Shown piece after piece: positions 27,519 through 35,329 of a stretch of 64,000 bases of DNA; position 1 is the stretch's first letter, and every line of letters begins with the position of its first letter. The position numbers and the translations under genes are program-made. The notes under the pieces are model-generated. The model did no database searches. It saw only the letters and a list, made by a program, of their open reading frames with translations, and had not been told where the DNA came from. Source of the stretch: Streptomyces sp. A0642 (lineage in GTDB: Bacteria > Actinomycetota > Actinomycetes > Streptomycetales > Streptomycetaceae); NCBI RefSeq assembly GCF_004795105.1, contig NZ_SSBL01000011.1, forward strand, positions 142,938 to 206,937, read 5' to 3'.

Positions 27519-27759
27519 GCGGGCGTTGAACGGGCCGTTCCCGTGCCCGGCGCCGGCAGCGCGGCGACCCCCCACGACGCCACCGCCCTCGGGCAGGACG
27601 CGGGCGCCGCAGCCGCAGCGCGCTGCCGCTGACCGCCGCTCCGGCCGGCAGCCACTGTGCCGGCGTCGGAGCGGCGGTGCGAGGCATCGTCCGCCGTCCC
27701 GACGGGCTGGTCCGATGCGCTCCCGGCCTCGGCTGGTCGGGCAGCGCGTAGGCGTGCGC

Positions 27760-27819
27760 GAGACGTGCGGCGCGGAGACGTGCGGCGCGGAGACGTGCAG
27801 CTCGGAGACGTAGGGCGCG
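27760..27819. repeat. Four tandem copies of a 15-bp repeat
   Basis: Units GAGACGTGCGGCGCG start at 27760 and 27775 (identical), with variants at 27790 and 27805. The surrounding 27519-27888 interval (370 bp) holds no supported gene. In one plus frame the array would read as a DVRRG-like pentapeptide repeat, but there is no ribosome-binding site and third-position GC is not coding-like. Confidence 0.75.
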
Positions 27820-27888
27820 ACGCGTGCAGCCCGGCGCCGCCTGGGGCCTGGTGGGCGGTGACTCGATTCCCCCTCCGATGTGCACGGG

Positions 27889-27910
27889 ACACATGATGTG
27901 TATGACACAT
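27889..27910. promoter_or_regulatory. Overlapping inverted repeats upstream of the DHA2 exporter
   Basis: Three half-sites lie in a row: ACACAT (27889-27894), ATGTGT (27896-27901) and ACACAT (27905-27910). The first two form ACACATGATGTGT, and the last two form ATGTGTATGACACAT; both are perfect inverted repeats. The element is 66 bp upstream of the exporter ATG in a locally AT-richer stretch and is a strong operator candidate for an unlinked repressor. Confidence 0.65.
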
Positions 27911-27975
27911 TAGGCATGTACGATGCACGTCGCTGTCCCGGTAGCCGGGACCACGACCCCAAGGAGCCCCTCCTC

Positions 27976-29433
27976 ATGGATGCCCCCCAGCCGACAGCCA
28001 GATCCGGCGGCGTGGTCGCCACGCTGGCCTTCGCCGGCACCGTGGCGGCGGTCATGCAGACCCTGGTCACCCCGCTCATCGCCGAGCTCCCCCAGCTCCT
28101 GAACACGTCGTCCTCCAACGCCGCCTGGGTCATCACCGTCACTCTTCTGGTCTCGGCGGTCTGTGTGCCGGTCTCCGGCCGGCTGGGCGACCTGCTGGGC
28201 AAGCGCCGGATGCTGCTCGTGTGCTCGGTGCCGCTGGTCCTCGGCTCGGTGGTGTGCGCGCTCTCGTCCACCGTCGTCCCCATGATCGTCGGCCGCGGTC
28301 TCCAGGGCATGGGCATGGGGATGGTGCCGCTCGGCATCGCCCTGCTGCGCGACGTGGTGCCGAAGGAGAAGCTGAGCTCCTCCATCGCGCTCGTCAGCGC
28401 CTCCCTCGGCATCGGTGGCGCCCTCGGCCTCCCGATCGCGTCCGCGGTCGCCCAGTACGCGAACTGGCGGGTGCTGTTCTGGGGCTCCGCGGCGCTGGCC
28501 CTCACCATCTCCGCACTGATCTGGTTCCTCATCCCGGACGTGCCGGCCGCCGCCAAAGGGCAGCGTTTCGACGTGCCCGGCGCCCTGGGTCTCGCCGTCG
28601 GCCTGGTCTGTCTGCTGCTCGCCGTCTCCAAGGGCGCCGAGTGGGGCTGGGCCTCCGCGACCACGACCGGCCTGTTCGCCGCCTCCGTCGTGGTCCTCCT
28701 CGCGTGGGGCTTCTGGGAGCTGCGCACCGAGGACCCGCTGGTCGACCTGCGGACCACGGCCCGCCCCCGCGTGCTCATCACCAACCTGGCGTCGCTCTTC
28801 GTCGGCTTCGGCATGTACGCCGGCATGCTGATCGCGCCGCAGCTGCTGCAGTTCCCCGAGGCCACCGGCTACGGCCTGGGCCAGTCGATGCTCCAGGCGG
28901 GCCTGTGGATGGCTCCGGGCGGCATCATGATGATGATCGTGTCCCCGTTCGGCGGAAAGCTCACCGACGCCCGCGGTCCGAAGTTCACGCTGATCTCCGG
29001 TGTGCTGGTCATCGCCGCCGCCTACGGCCTGGGGGTCGTCCTGATGGGCTCCGCGTGGGGCCTGATGCTGTTCCTCATGGTCAGCAGCAGTGGTGTCGGC
29101 CTCGCGTACGGGGCGATGCCCGCCCTCATCATGAGTGCGGTCCCCGCCTCCGAGACGGCCGCCGCCAACGGGTTCAACACCCTCATGCGCGCCCTGGGCA
29201 CGTCGATCGGCGCCGCCGTCATCGGCGCGGTCCTCGCCCAGATGACCACGGAGACGGCCGGCTTCACCTTCACCTCCGAGGCCGGGTTCCGTACCGGCCT
29301 GATGGTCGGCTGCGGTGTGGCCCTCGTCGCCGTGCTGATCTCGGCGTTCATCCCGGCCGTGCGCGGTTCCTCCACCGCCGGCGAGAAGGCCGAGGCGACC
29401 GCCGCCCCGGAGGCGGCCACGGCCCGGAGCTGA
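27976..29433 (+). CDS. DHA2-family (14-helix) MFS drug exporter
   Basis: This 485-residue protein is an EmrB/QacA-type proton-coupled exporter. It has about 14 hydrophobic helices, the MFS motif A-like loop GRLGDLLGKRRMLLVCSVP (about residues 61-79), and motif C-like GGALGLPIASAVA. ATG 27976 has AAGGAG 9 bp upstream. Substrates are probably amphiphilic drugs or metabolites. No regulator gene is adjacent on the upstream side. The convergent LysR gene lies downstream across a hairpin. Confidence 0.9.
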   Translation: MDAPQPTARSGGVVATLAFAGTVAAVMQTLVTPLIAELPQLLNTSSSNAAWVITVTLLVSAVCVPVSGRLGDLLGKRRMLLVCSVPLVLGSVVCALSSTVVPMIVGRGLQGMGMGMVPLGIALLRDVVPKEKLSSSIALVSASLGIGGALGLPIASAVAQYANWRVLFWGSAALALTISALIWFLIPDVPAAAKGQRFDVPGALGLAVGLVCLLLAVSKGAEWGWASATTTGLFAASVVVLLAWGFWELRTEDPLVDLRTTARPRVLITNLASLFVGFGMYAGMLIAPQLLQFPEATGYGLGQSMLQAGLWMAPGGIMMMIVSPFGGKLTDARGPKFTLISGVLVIAAAYGLGVVLMGSAWGLMLFLMVSSSGVGLAYGAMPALIMSAVPASETAAANGFNTLMRALGTSIGAAVIGAVLAQMTTETAGFTFTSEAGFRTGLMVGCGVALVAVLISAFIPAVRGSSTAGEKAEATAAPEAATARS

Positions 29434-29449
29434 TCCTCCCCCGCCCGAC

Positions 29450-29487
29450 CGCCCGGTGCAGGCCCCGGCGAGGGCAGGCGCCGGGCG
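29450..29487. terminator. Hairpin between convergent exporter and LysR genes
   Basis: Ten-base arms (29450-29459 and 29478-29487) pair with one G-U pair around an 18-nt loop, ending at the LysR stop codon. It is probably a bidirectional terminator. Confidence 0.5.
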
Positions 29488-30405
29488 TCAGGGCGCGTAC
29501 GGGCGCAGTGCCGCGGACGCGTGTTCCAGAGCCCGCACCAGGGCGGTGATCTCCGTGCGGGCGCGGCGGTGGCCGAGCGTGGCCACGCCGATGTGCCGGG
29601 CCGGAGCCGGCGGCCTGACCGGGACGGTGCACAGGCCGGGTACCTCCGGGGCCAGCGCGATGGACGGGATCAGGGAGACGCCCATGTGCGCGGCGACGAG
29701 TGAGCGGGCGAAGAAGTAGTCGGTCGTCGTGCCGCGCACCTCGGGGTCGAAGCCCGCCTGCCCGGCGTAACGGCGCAGATACGCCTCGGTCCTGAGGCAT
29801 CCGAGCACCCACGGTTCGCCCGCCAGCTCGGCCAGGTCGAGCGTCTCGCGGCCGGCCAGGCGATGCCCCTGCGGCAGGACGACGTGCAGCGGGTCGTCCA
29901 GGAGCGGGGTCCACTCCAGGGCGGGGCCGCCGCCCCGCTGTCCGGGCAGGGGGCCGTCGAAGTGGTAGGCGAGCGCCAGGTCCACCGCCCCCTGGCGGAG
30001 CAGGGGGAGGCTGTCCTCGGGCTCGTACTCCCTGACGTGCAGGACGGTGCCGGGGTGGGCCGCCGTGAGTGCGGTGAGGGCGCCGGGCAGCAGCAGTCTG
30101 CCTCCGCTGGTGAACGTGGCGACGGTGAGCTGGACGCGGCCCGTGCCGAGCTCGGAGACCTGCCGCCTCGCGTGCTCGATCTCGGCGGCGACCGACTCGG
30201 CCGCACCGACCATGATCCGGCCCGCCGGAGTCAGGGTGACTCCGCGGGTGCTGCGGGTGACGACCTGGGAGCCGAGGCCGCGCTCCAGGGCGGCCACGTG
30301 CTGCGAGACGGCCGAGGGGGTGAGGCGCAGGACGGCCGCCGCCCGGTTGAAACTGCCGTGCTCCGCCACCGCCCGCAGCACCCTGAGCCGCTGCACATCG
30401 ATCAA
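29488..30405 (-). CDS. LysR-family transcriptional regulator
   Basis: This 305-residue protein has an N-terminal winged helix-turn-helix (LRVLRAVAEHGSFNRAAAVL, then LTPSAVSQHVAALE, about residues 7-42) and a periplasmic-binding-protein-like effector domain. It is divergent from an epimerase and aldo-keto reductase pair with a 70-bp spacer containing an inverted repeat, the classic LysR arrangement. It probably activates that pair in response to a small molecule that cannot be named from sequence. Confidence 0.9.
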   Translation of the reverse strand: MIDVQRLRVLRAVAEHGSFNRAAAVLRLTPSAVSQHVAALERGLGSQVVTRSTRGVTLTPAGRIMVGAAESVAAEIEHARRQVSELGTGRVQLTVATFTSGGRLLLPGALTALTAAHPGTVLHVREYEPEDSLPLLRQGAVDLALAYHFDGPLPGQRGGGPALEWTPLLDDPLHVVLPQGHRLAGRETLDLAELAGEPWVLGCLRTEAYLRRYAGQAGFDPEVRGTTTDYFFARSLVAAHMGVSLIPSIALAPEVPGLCTVPVRPPAPARHIGVATLGHRRARTEITALVRALEHASAALRPYAP

Positions 30406-30413
30406 CAGTTTTC

Positions 30414-30433
30414 CTTACGACGCAACCAGTAAG
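30414..30433. promoter_or_regulatory. LysR-type binding site
   Basis: CTTAC (30414-30418) and GTAAG (30429-30433) form an inverted repeat with a 10-bp spacer, just upstream of the LysR start and within the divergent spacer. The dyad and spacing fit a LysR recognition site for autoregulation and control of the epimerase/reductase pair. Confidence 0.55.
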
Positions 30434-30475
30434 CGGGCAGTTCTGCTGGCGACGGTACGACTCCACGATGGGGAC

Positions 30476-31429
30476 ATGCAACGGATCTGCGTCATCGGCG
30501 GTAGCCGGTACTTCGGAAAGCTCCTGGTGCAGCGGCTTCACGCCGCCGGGCACCGGGTCACGGTCGTCAACCGCGGCTCCGCCCCGCCCCCGCCGGGCGT
30601 CGAGCACCTCGTCGCCGACCGGGACGACGAGGCCGCCCTCGCCGCCGCGCTCGGCACGCGTACGTTCGACGTGGTCATCGACCAGGTCTGCTACACGCCG
30701 GTGCAGGCCGGGATCGCGGTCCGCGTCTTCTCCGGGCGCACCCGGCGGTACGTCATGACCTCGACCATCGAGGTCTACGATCCGGCGACCGCCGTACTGC
30801 CGGCCGCCGCGCGGAACACCCCGGTGCCGGAGGAGCGCGTCGACCCGGCCGCCTGGCGGGTGCGGACGGACCTGCCCTGGCACGACGAGGCGTACCTGGA
30901 GGCCCACTACGCCGAGGGGAAGCGACAGGCCGAGGCCGTCTTCACCCGGGACGGCCGGTTCGGCTTCGCCTCCGTGCGCAGCGCCCACGTACTCGGAGGC
31001 GGAGCCCGGGAGTTCACCGGCCGGCTGGCGCACTACGCCGACCGCCTCGCCCGGGGCGCGGAGATCGTCGTGCACGCGCGGGAGCTGCCCACGGTGTTCA
31101 TCCACTACGAGGAGCTGGCGGACCTGCTGCTGTGGGCGGCGACGGCCACCGGCTTCACCGGCCCGTTGAACGCCTGCTCCGACGGTCTGCTCGACGTGCG
31201 GGACATCGCCGCCGCCGTCGCCGCGGAAGCCGGGCGCCGGCCCGTGTACCGGACGGCGTCCGCGGGCGAGCGGGCCGGGCCGTTCTCCTTCGACCGGTAC
31301 TACGCCATGAGCAACTCCCGTGCGAAGGAGCTGGGTTTCGTCTTCTCCCGCACCGCCGAGTGGCTGCCGCGCGCCGCCGCCGAAGCCGTCTCCGCCACCG
31401 CCCCGGCCCGAGGAGCGCACCGGGCATGA
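30476..31429 (+). CDS. NAD-dependent epimerase/reductase family protein
   Basis: This 317-residue Rossmann protein opens with ICVIGGSRYFGKLLVQRLHAAG (about residues 4-25). The extended SDR family is supported by VVIDQVCYTP and a catalytic-type STIEVYD region, but the usual YxxxK is only weakly seen (HYAEGKRQAE, about residue 144). It resembles the atypical reductases that act on sugar-like or isoflavone-like substrates. Its stop overlaps the next ATG (ATGA), so it is coupled to the aldo-keto reductase. Confidence 0.8.
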   Translation: MQRICVIGGSRYFGKLLVQRLHAAGHRVTVVNRGSAPPPPGVEHLVADRDDEAALAAALGTRTFDVVIDQVCYTPVQAGIAVRVFSGRTRRYVMTSTIEVYDPATAVLPAAARNTPVPEERVDPAAWRVRTDLPWHDEAYLEAHYAEGKRQAEAVFTRDGRFGFASVRSAHVLGGGAREFTGRLAHYADRLARGAEIVVHARELPTVFIHYEELADLLLWAATATGFTGPLNACSDGLLDVRDIAAAVAAEAGRRPVYRTASAGERAGPFSFDRYYAMSNSRAKELGFVFSRTAEWLPRAAAEAVSATAPARGAHRA

Positions 31430-32307
31430 GGCAGCGCACCCTCGGGACCATCACGGTCGGCGCCGTCGGCCTGGGCGCCATGCCGCTCTCCATCGAAGGA
31501 CGCCCGGACGAGCAGCGGGCCGTCGCCACCGTCCACGCCGCCCTCGACGCGTGCGTCACCCTCATCGACACGGCCGACAGCTACCACTGGCACGCCGGCG
31601 AGAGCGGCCACAACGAACGCCTCATAGCCCGCGCGCTGCGTCTCTACGGCGGAGACACCTCGGACGTCCTCGTCGCCACGAAGGGCGGCCGCGGGCGGCC
31701 GGGCGACGGAAGCTGGACGGTCACCGGCACCCCCGGACACCTCAAGCGCGCCGCCGAGGCCTCGGCGGGGCGGCTGGGCGTCGAGGCGATCGGCCTCTAC
31801 CAGCTGCACAAGCCGGACCCGGCCGTCCCCTGGGCCGAATCCGTCGGGGCGTTGCGCGATCTGCTCGACGCCGGCACGATCCGGTCCGCCGGAATCTCCA
31901 ACGTGACCACCGATCAGATCCGCGAGGCGCACGCGATCCTCGGTGACGGCCTGGTCTCCGTACAGAACCAGTACTCGCCCGCCGTCCGCGACAGCGAACC
32001 CGCGCTCCGGCTGAGTACGCGACTGGGCCTGGCGTTCCTGCCGTGGAGCCCGCTGGGCGGCATCTCCCGCAGCTCACTCGACGGACCCGCGGGGCCGCCC
32101 TCCGCGGGAACCGCCTTCCACGCCATCGCGGCCGAGCGCGGGATCAGCCCGCAACGGGTCGCCCTCGCCTGGCTTTTGGCCTGCTCTCCGGCGGTCATCC
32201 CGGTGCCGGGGGCCAGCCGCCCGGCATCGGTCCAGGACTCGGCCGGGGCGGCGGAGATCCTGCTGAGCGAGGCGGAGAGGGCGCGCCTCGGTGCCGTACT
32301 CGCCTAG
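31426..32307 (+). CDS. Aldo/keto reductase
   Basis: This 293-residue (beta/alpha)8 oxidoreductase is NADPH-dependent. The catalytic tetrad region is visible in TLIDTADSYHW (Asp and Tyr, about residues 45-55), VLVATKGG (Lys about 85) and LYQLHKPDP (His about 128). Later GISN and QNQYSP form the cofactor site. The start overlaps the stop of the epimerase-like gene by 4 bp. The two probably act in succession on one carbonyl or sugar-like substrate under the LysR regulator. Confidence 0.88.
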   Translation: MRQRTLGTITVGAVGLGAMPLSIEGRPDEQRAVATVHAALDACVTLIDTADSYHWHAGESGHNERLIARALRLYGGDTSDVLVATKGGRGRPGDGSWTVTGTPGHLKRAAEASAGRLGVEAIGLYQLHKPDPAVPWAESVGALRDLLDAGTIRSAGISNVTTDQIREAHAILGDGLVSVQNQYSPAVRDSEPALRLSTRLGLAFLPWSPLGGISRSSLDGPAGPPSAGTAFHAIAAERGISPQRVALAWLLACSPAVIPVPGASRPASVQDSAGAAEILLSEAERARLGAVLA

Positions 32308-32316
32308 CGCGGCGCC

Positions 32317-33201
32317 TCATCCGGACACCGGCGGCCGCACCAGTGCGTGGCGCCGGGCCCAGGCGTCGATCGCCGCGGCCAGTTCCTCGGGGCGGTCCTC
32401 CGGGGAGTGGTGGCCGGCCGGACCGTGGCGGGAGACCTCCAGGCCGGCGATGTTCTCCTCGCACCAGGCCACCGCTCCGGGGCCGGTCATCGCGCCCGGC
32501 CCCGGGTCGAACGCGGCGAGCAGCTTGGGGACTTCGGGGCTGGCGGCCAGCCAGGCGCCGTACCGTTCGACGCGCGCCACGACGTCCGCCGGCTCGCCGT
32601 CCAGCGGCATCATGCGCGTCCACGCCAGGATCGGGCGACGGCTGTCCGGGGTCGGGCACGGGCGCCGGTAGACGTCCAGGTCGGCGGGGTCGAGCGGGGT
32701 GGCGAGCGTGTCCGGGAGCCCTTCGACGAACAGTGACTGTTCCAGGATCATCGACTCACCCACCCCGGGAGTCCGGAGCAGGGTGAACAACTCCCGTCCG
32801 GCCGACGGGAACTCGTCGCCGGCCAGCGGCTTGAGGATCGTCTCGGTGAAGGCGAGCCCGCGGGCGGTGCCCGGGAGGCGGGCCGCGCGGTCGAAGGCGA
32901 GCGCACCGCCCCAGTCGTGGCCGACCAGGACGGCCTCGGCCAGGCCCAGCGCGTCGAACCAGGCGTCGAGGTGGCGGGCGTGGTCGTCGAAGGAGTAGGA
33001 GAGGCCGGGCTTCCCGGACTCGCCCATGCCGATCAGGTCGGGGGCCAGCAGCCGGCGCCCGGGCGCGACCACACCCGGCAGGACGTTGCGCCACAGGTGG
33101 GAGGAGGTGGGGTTGCCGTGCAGGAAGACGAACGGCAGCCCGTCGGGGTCGCCGGACTCGCGGTAGTGGATCGTGGTGCCGAGGACGGGAACGGTGGGCA
33201 T
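32317..33201 (-). CDS. Haloalkane-dehalogenase-like alpha/beta hydrolase
   Basis: This 294-residue alpha/beta hydrolase has HGNPTSSHLWRN (oxyanion-hole and halide-site Trp, about residues 28-39), nucleophile Asp96 in VGHDWGG (an Asp rather than Ser, the mark of dehalogenases), a likely acid Glu120 in FTETI and catalytic His near 264 in AGHHSPED. Trp97 would supply the second halide contact. This places it with subgroup II haloalkane dehalogenases (LinB/DhaA-like). The natural substrate is unknown. It follows the PPOX gene in a three-gene minus-strand operon. Confidence 0.82.
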   Translation of the reverse strand: MPTVPVLGTTIHYRESGDPDGLPFVFLHGNPTSSHLWRNVLPGVVAPGRRLLAPDLIGMGESGKPGLSYSFDDHARHLDAWFDALGLAEAVLVGHDWGGALAFDRAARLPGTARGLAFTETILKPLAGDEFPSAGRELFTLLRTPGVGESMILEQSLFVEGLPDTLATPLDPADLDVYRRPCPTPDSRRPILAWTRMMPLDGEPADVVARVERYGAWLAASPEVPKLLAAFDPGPGAMTGPGAVAWCEENIAGLEVSRHGPAGHHSPEDRPEELAAAIDAWARRHALVRPPVSG

Positions 33202-33650
33202 CGGGGTGTCACATCGCTTTCGGGCCGGGGTGGTTCTGGTACGGGTCGGAGGCCGAGGCTCAGGACGCGGTCGACGGTGATCTCGACGACGACCAGGTCC
33301 GGCGGGGCGGGCGGGGCCGCGCGGTAGCGGGCGGTGTAACGGGCGACCGCCTCCGCCAGGCGCACGGGGTCGTCGCTGACCTCGGCCCGGCCTTCGAGGG
33401 TGATCCAGCGGAAGCCGTCCGCCTGGCAGAGCGCGACACGGGCCGCCGGGCCGCCCGCCGACACGTTGCGGGCCTTGCGGGCCCCCGCCCTCGTCGTCAC
33501 CCGGGCCAGTCCGGTGGACGGGTCGAAGGTGAAGCGGACCGGTGCGACGTGCGGGGTCCGGTCCGGGCGCAGCGTGGTCAGGGTGGCGGTGCGGGGGAGG
33601 GCGAGGAATTCCAGGGCGGCGAAGCCCGGTCGGACGGCCGCCGGGCTCAC
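33033..33650 (-). CDS. PPOX-class (FMN/F420) flavoprotein, 3' end apparently frameshifted
   Basis: The first 130-140 residues match the split-barrel pyridoxamine-oxidase-like family that uses FMN or F420: ALPRTATLTTLRPDRTPHVA (about residues 13-32), then VTTRAGARKARNV and ADGFRWITLEGRAEV. GTG 33650 overlaps the NmrA-like stop (GTGA). After DRVLSLG the given frame shows low third-position GC and runs on to 33033, 169 bp into the hydrolase gene. One frame over, a GC3-rich tail reaches TGA at 33211-33209, 7 bp before the hydrolase ATG. A one-base indel near 33245-33258 is likely. Confidence 0.7.
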   Translation of the reverse strand: MSPAAVRPGFAALEFLALPRTATLTTLRPDRTPHVAPVRFTFDPSTGLARVTTRAGARKARNVSAGGPAARVALCQADGFRWITLEGRAEVSDDPVRLAEAVARYTARYRAAPPAPPDLVVVEITVDRVLSLGLRPVPEPPRPESDVTPRCPPFPSSAPRSTTASPATPTGCRSSSCTATPPPPTCGATSCRVWSRPGAGCWPPT

Positions 33651-34339
33651 TTCTTTCTCACGCCCTCGTTCCAGATGAGCTTGGCGATGTTCGGCTTCAC
33701 GGCGGTGGTGATCACGCCCATGGCCGTACGGACGTAACGCCGCTCCTCCAGCTCGCGCAGCATGCTCGCGGCCAGGTCGGTGCGGGCGGTGAAGACGCCG
33801 TCGGCACTGACCGGCGCGGTGAGGTAGTCCGTGACGACGGGGTGCTCGAAGAGGCCCGAGGGGCGGCCGAGGGTCCAGTCGAGGCCGGTCGCGCGGATCA
33901 CGTCCTCCATGCGGCGCATGTCCTCGTGGAGGGTGCGGCCCAGGCGCCGGTTCACCAGCGGGTCGAGCACATGGTTGAAGAAGTGCGCGCCGGTGGGGCG
34001 CCAGCCGGGGTCGGCGATGCTCGAACTGATGGCGAGCAGCCGCTTGACGCCGTGGCGGCCCATCGCGTCGGTGATGGCGGCGGCGCTCGCCGAGTACAGG
34101 GAGACGGCGTCCTTGCTGAAGCGGGCGCCCAGCGCGGACAGGACGGCGTCCGTGCCCTCGACCGCGGAGTCGACGGCCGTCGGGTCGGTGGCGTCGGCGA
34201 CGGCCACGGTGAGGCCGGGGCGGGCCGGCAGGGAGCCGGGGCTCCGGGTCACGGCGACGACCTCGTGCCCGGCGGCGAGGGCCTGTGCGGTGAGGTGGCG
34301 GCCGGTCGGTCCGTTGGCGCCGAAGACTGCGATGCGCAT
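33647..34339 (-). CDS. NAD(P)-binding NmrA-like protein
   Basis: This 230-residue atypical short-chain dehydrogenase has the N-terminal nucleotide-binding motif AVFGANGPTGRHLTAQALAAG (about residues 4-24). There is also VAVADATDP and the HGVKRLLAISSS strand that replaces the classical catalytic serine region. Such proteins act as redox sensors or oxidoreductases. It is the first gene of an operon with the PPOX protein and the dehalogenase-like hydrolase, and is divergent from a TetR gene across 75 bp. Confidence 0.85.
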   Translation of the reverse strand: MRIAVFGANGPTGRHLTAQALAAGHEVVAVTRSPGSLPARPGLTVAVADATDPTAVDSAVEGTDAVLSALGARFSKDAVSLYSASAAAITDAMGRHGVKRLLAISSSIADPGWRPTGAHFFNHVLDPLVNRRLGRTLHEDMRRMEDVIRATGLDWTLGRPSGLFEHPVVTDYLTAPVSADGVFTARTDLAASMLRELEERRYVRTAMGVITTAVKPNIAKLIWNEGVRKK

Positions 34340-34414
34340 GGTGGCTGGTCCTTCGTGGGGCGGCGGTGGGAACGCCCTTGACTGTGCCGATCGCGAAACG
34401 CAGGCTCAACGCTG

Positions 34415-35014
34415 ATGAATAACGCCCTCCCCGCCCCCACCCGCCCCCGAGGCCGCCCTCCCGGCAATCCGCCGACCAGGGAGTCGATCGTCCCGGTGGC
34501 CCGTGCGCTGTTCCTGGAACGCGGCTACCGGGCCACGACGTTGCGTGCGGTGGCCGGGGCCGCCGGGGTCGACCCGGCGCTGATCGCCTACCACTTCGGC
34601 TCGAAGAAGGGCCTGTTCGCCGACGTGATGCAGTTCCAGTGCGCCGACGCGCTGGCGGTGGACGAGGTTCTGGGCGGTGACCCGGCCACGCTGCCGGGGC
34701 GGCTGGTCGACGCGGTGACGGACCTGTGGGAGGACGCCGACTTCCGCCGGCTCAGCACCCAGGGCGACGAGGCGACCGACGTGATCCGCGAATACCTGGA
34801 ACGCGAGCTGCTGGCCCGGCTTGTTGAATTCCTGGGCGGCCGGGACGCGACCGCCCGCGCGACCGCCGTGGTGACGATCCTCGGCGGGCTCATCTACACC
34901 CGCTACCTCAACCCGCTCGCCACCCCCGCGGCCCTCACCCCGGCCGAGATGCGCACGGTCCTCACCCCGGCGCTGCGCGCGGCGCTGGCCCCGAGGCCGC
35001 GCACCGCGCGGTAG
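34415..35014 (+). CDS. TetR-family regulator
   Basis: This 199-residue protein has the TetR helix-turn-helix in TTLRAVAGAAGVDPALIAYHF (about residues 41-61), preceded by the arm IVPVARALFLERGYRA. The C-terminal half matches the TetR_C domain of the PsrA/KstR2-like group in general layout (LVDAVTDLWEDADFRRL). It is divergent from the NmrA/PPOX/hydrolase operon and so probably represses it. The downstream ABC exporter has its own promoter region. Confidence 0.87.
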   Translation: MNNALPAPTRPRGRPPGNPPTRESIVPVARALFLERGYRATTLRAVAGAAGVDPALIAYHFGSKKGLFADVMQFQCADALAVDEVLGGDPATLPGRLVDAVTDLWEDADFRRLSTQGDEATDVIREYLERELLARLVEFLGGRDATARATAVVTILGGLIYTRYLNPLATPAALTPAEMRTVLTPALRAALAPRPRTAR

Positions 35015-35034
35015 CGCCCCTGCGCTCCACCCCG

Positions 35035-35100
35035 GGGTGTGCACCCGAGGGGGCAGTCCCTGAGACGGGTGTGCACCCCCGGGTCCAGACCCCTAGGGGT
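35035..35100. promoter_or_regulatory. Repeated 12-mer and palindrome upstream of the ABC exporter
   Basis: The 315-bp gap 35015-35329 has no supported gene. GGGTGTGCACCC occurs at 35035-35046 and again at 35067-35078, exactly 32 bp (three helical turns) apart, each with internal GGGTG/CACCC symmetry. A perfect 12-bp palindrome ACCCCTAGGGGT follows at 35089-35100. These look like operator sites for a dimeric regulator of the exporter. AGGAG at 35318-35322 is the ribosome-binding site. Confidence 0.6.
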
Positions 35101-35329
35101 GGCTCCCTACATCTGCCGAGGGGTCGTTCCTCCCGGCGGAGGACGCGTCCCGCCCCGCCTGCTCCGTAGCGTGGTCACGTACCGAGATTGCGGCAGACCG
35201 CAGGGGGCGGGGTGGGGAAAACCCCACCAGAAGACTGCGCTGGGCACCAGCGCGCCGGACCCCCTCCGGCAACCAGACTTCACATCAGAACGGCGACGAC
35301 CCGTCGCCGCCCGACATAGGAGAAAAACC

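Noticed and set aside
27526..27896. Short plus-strand frames covering the 15-bp repeat array
   Set aside because: There are no ribosome-binding sites, weak third-position GC bias and several equally open frames. They were kept as a repeat instead.
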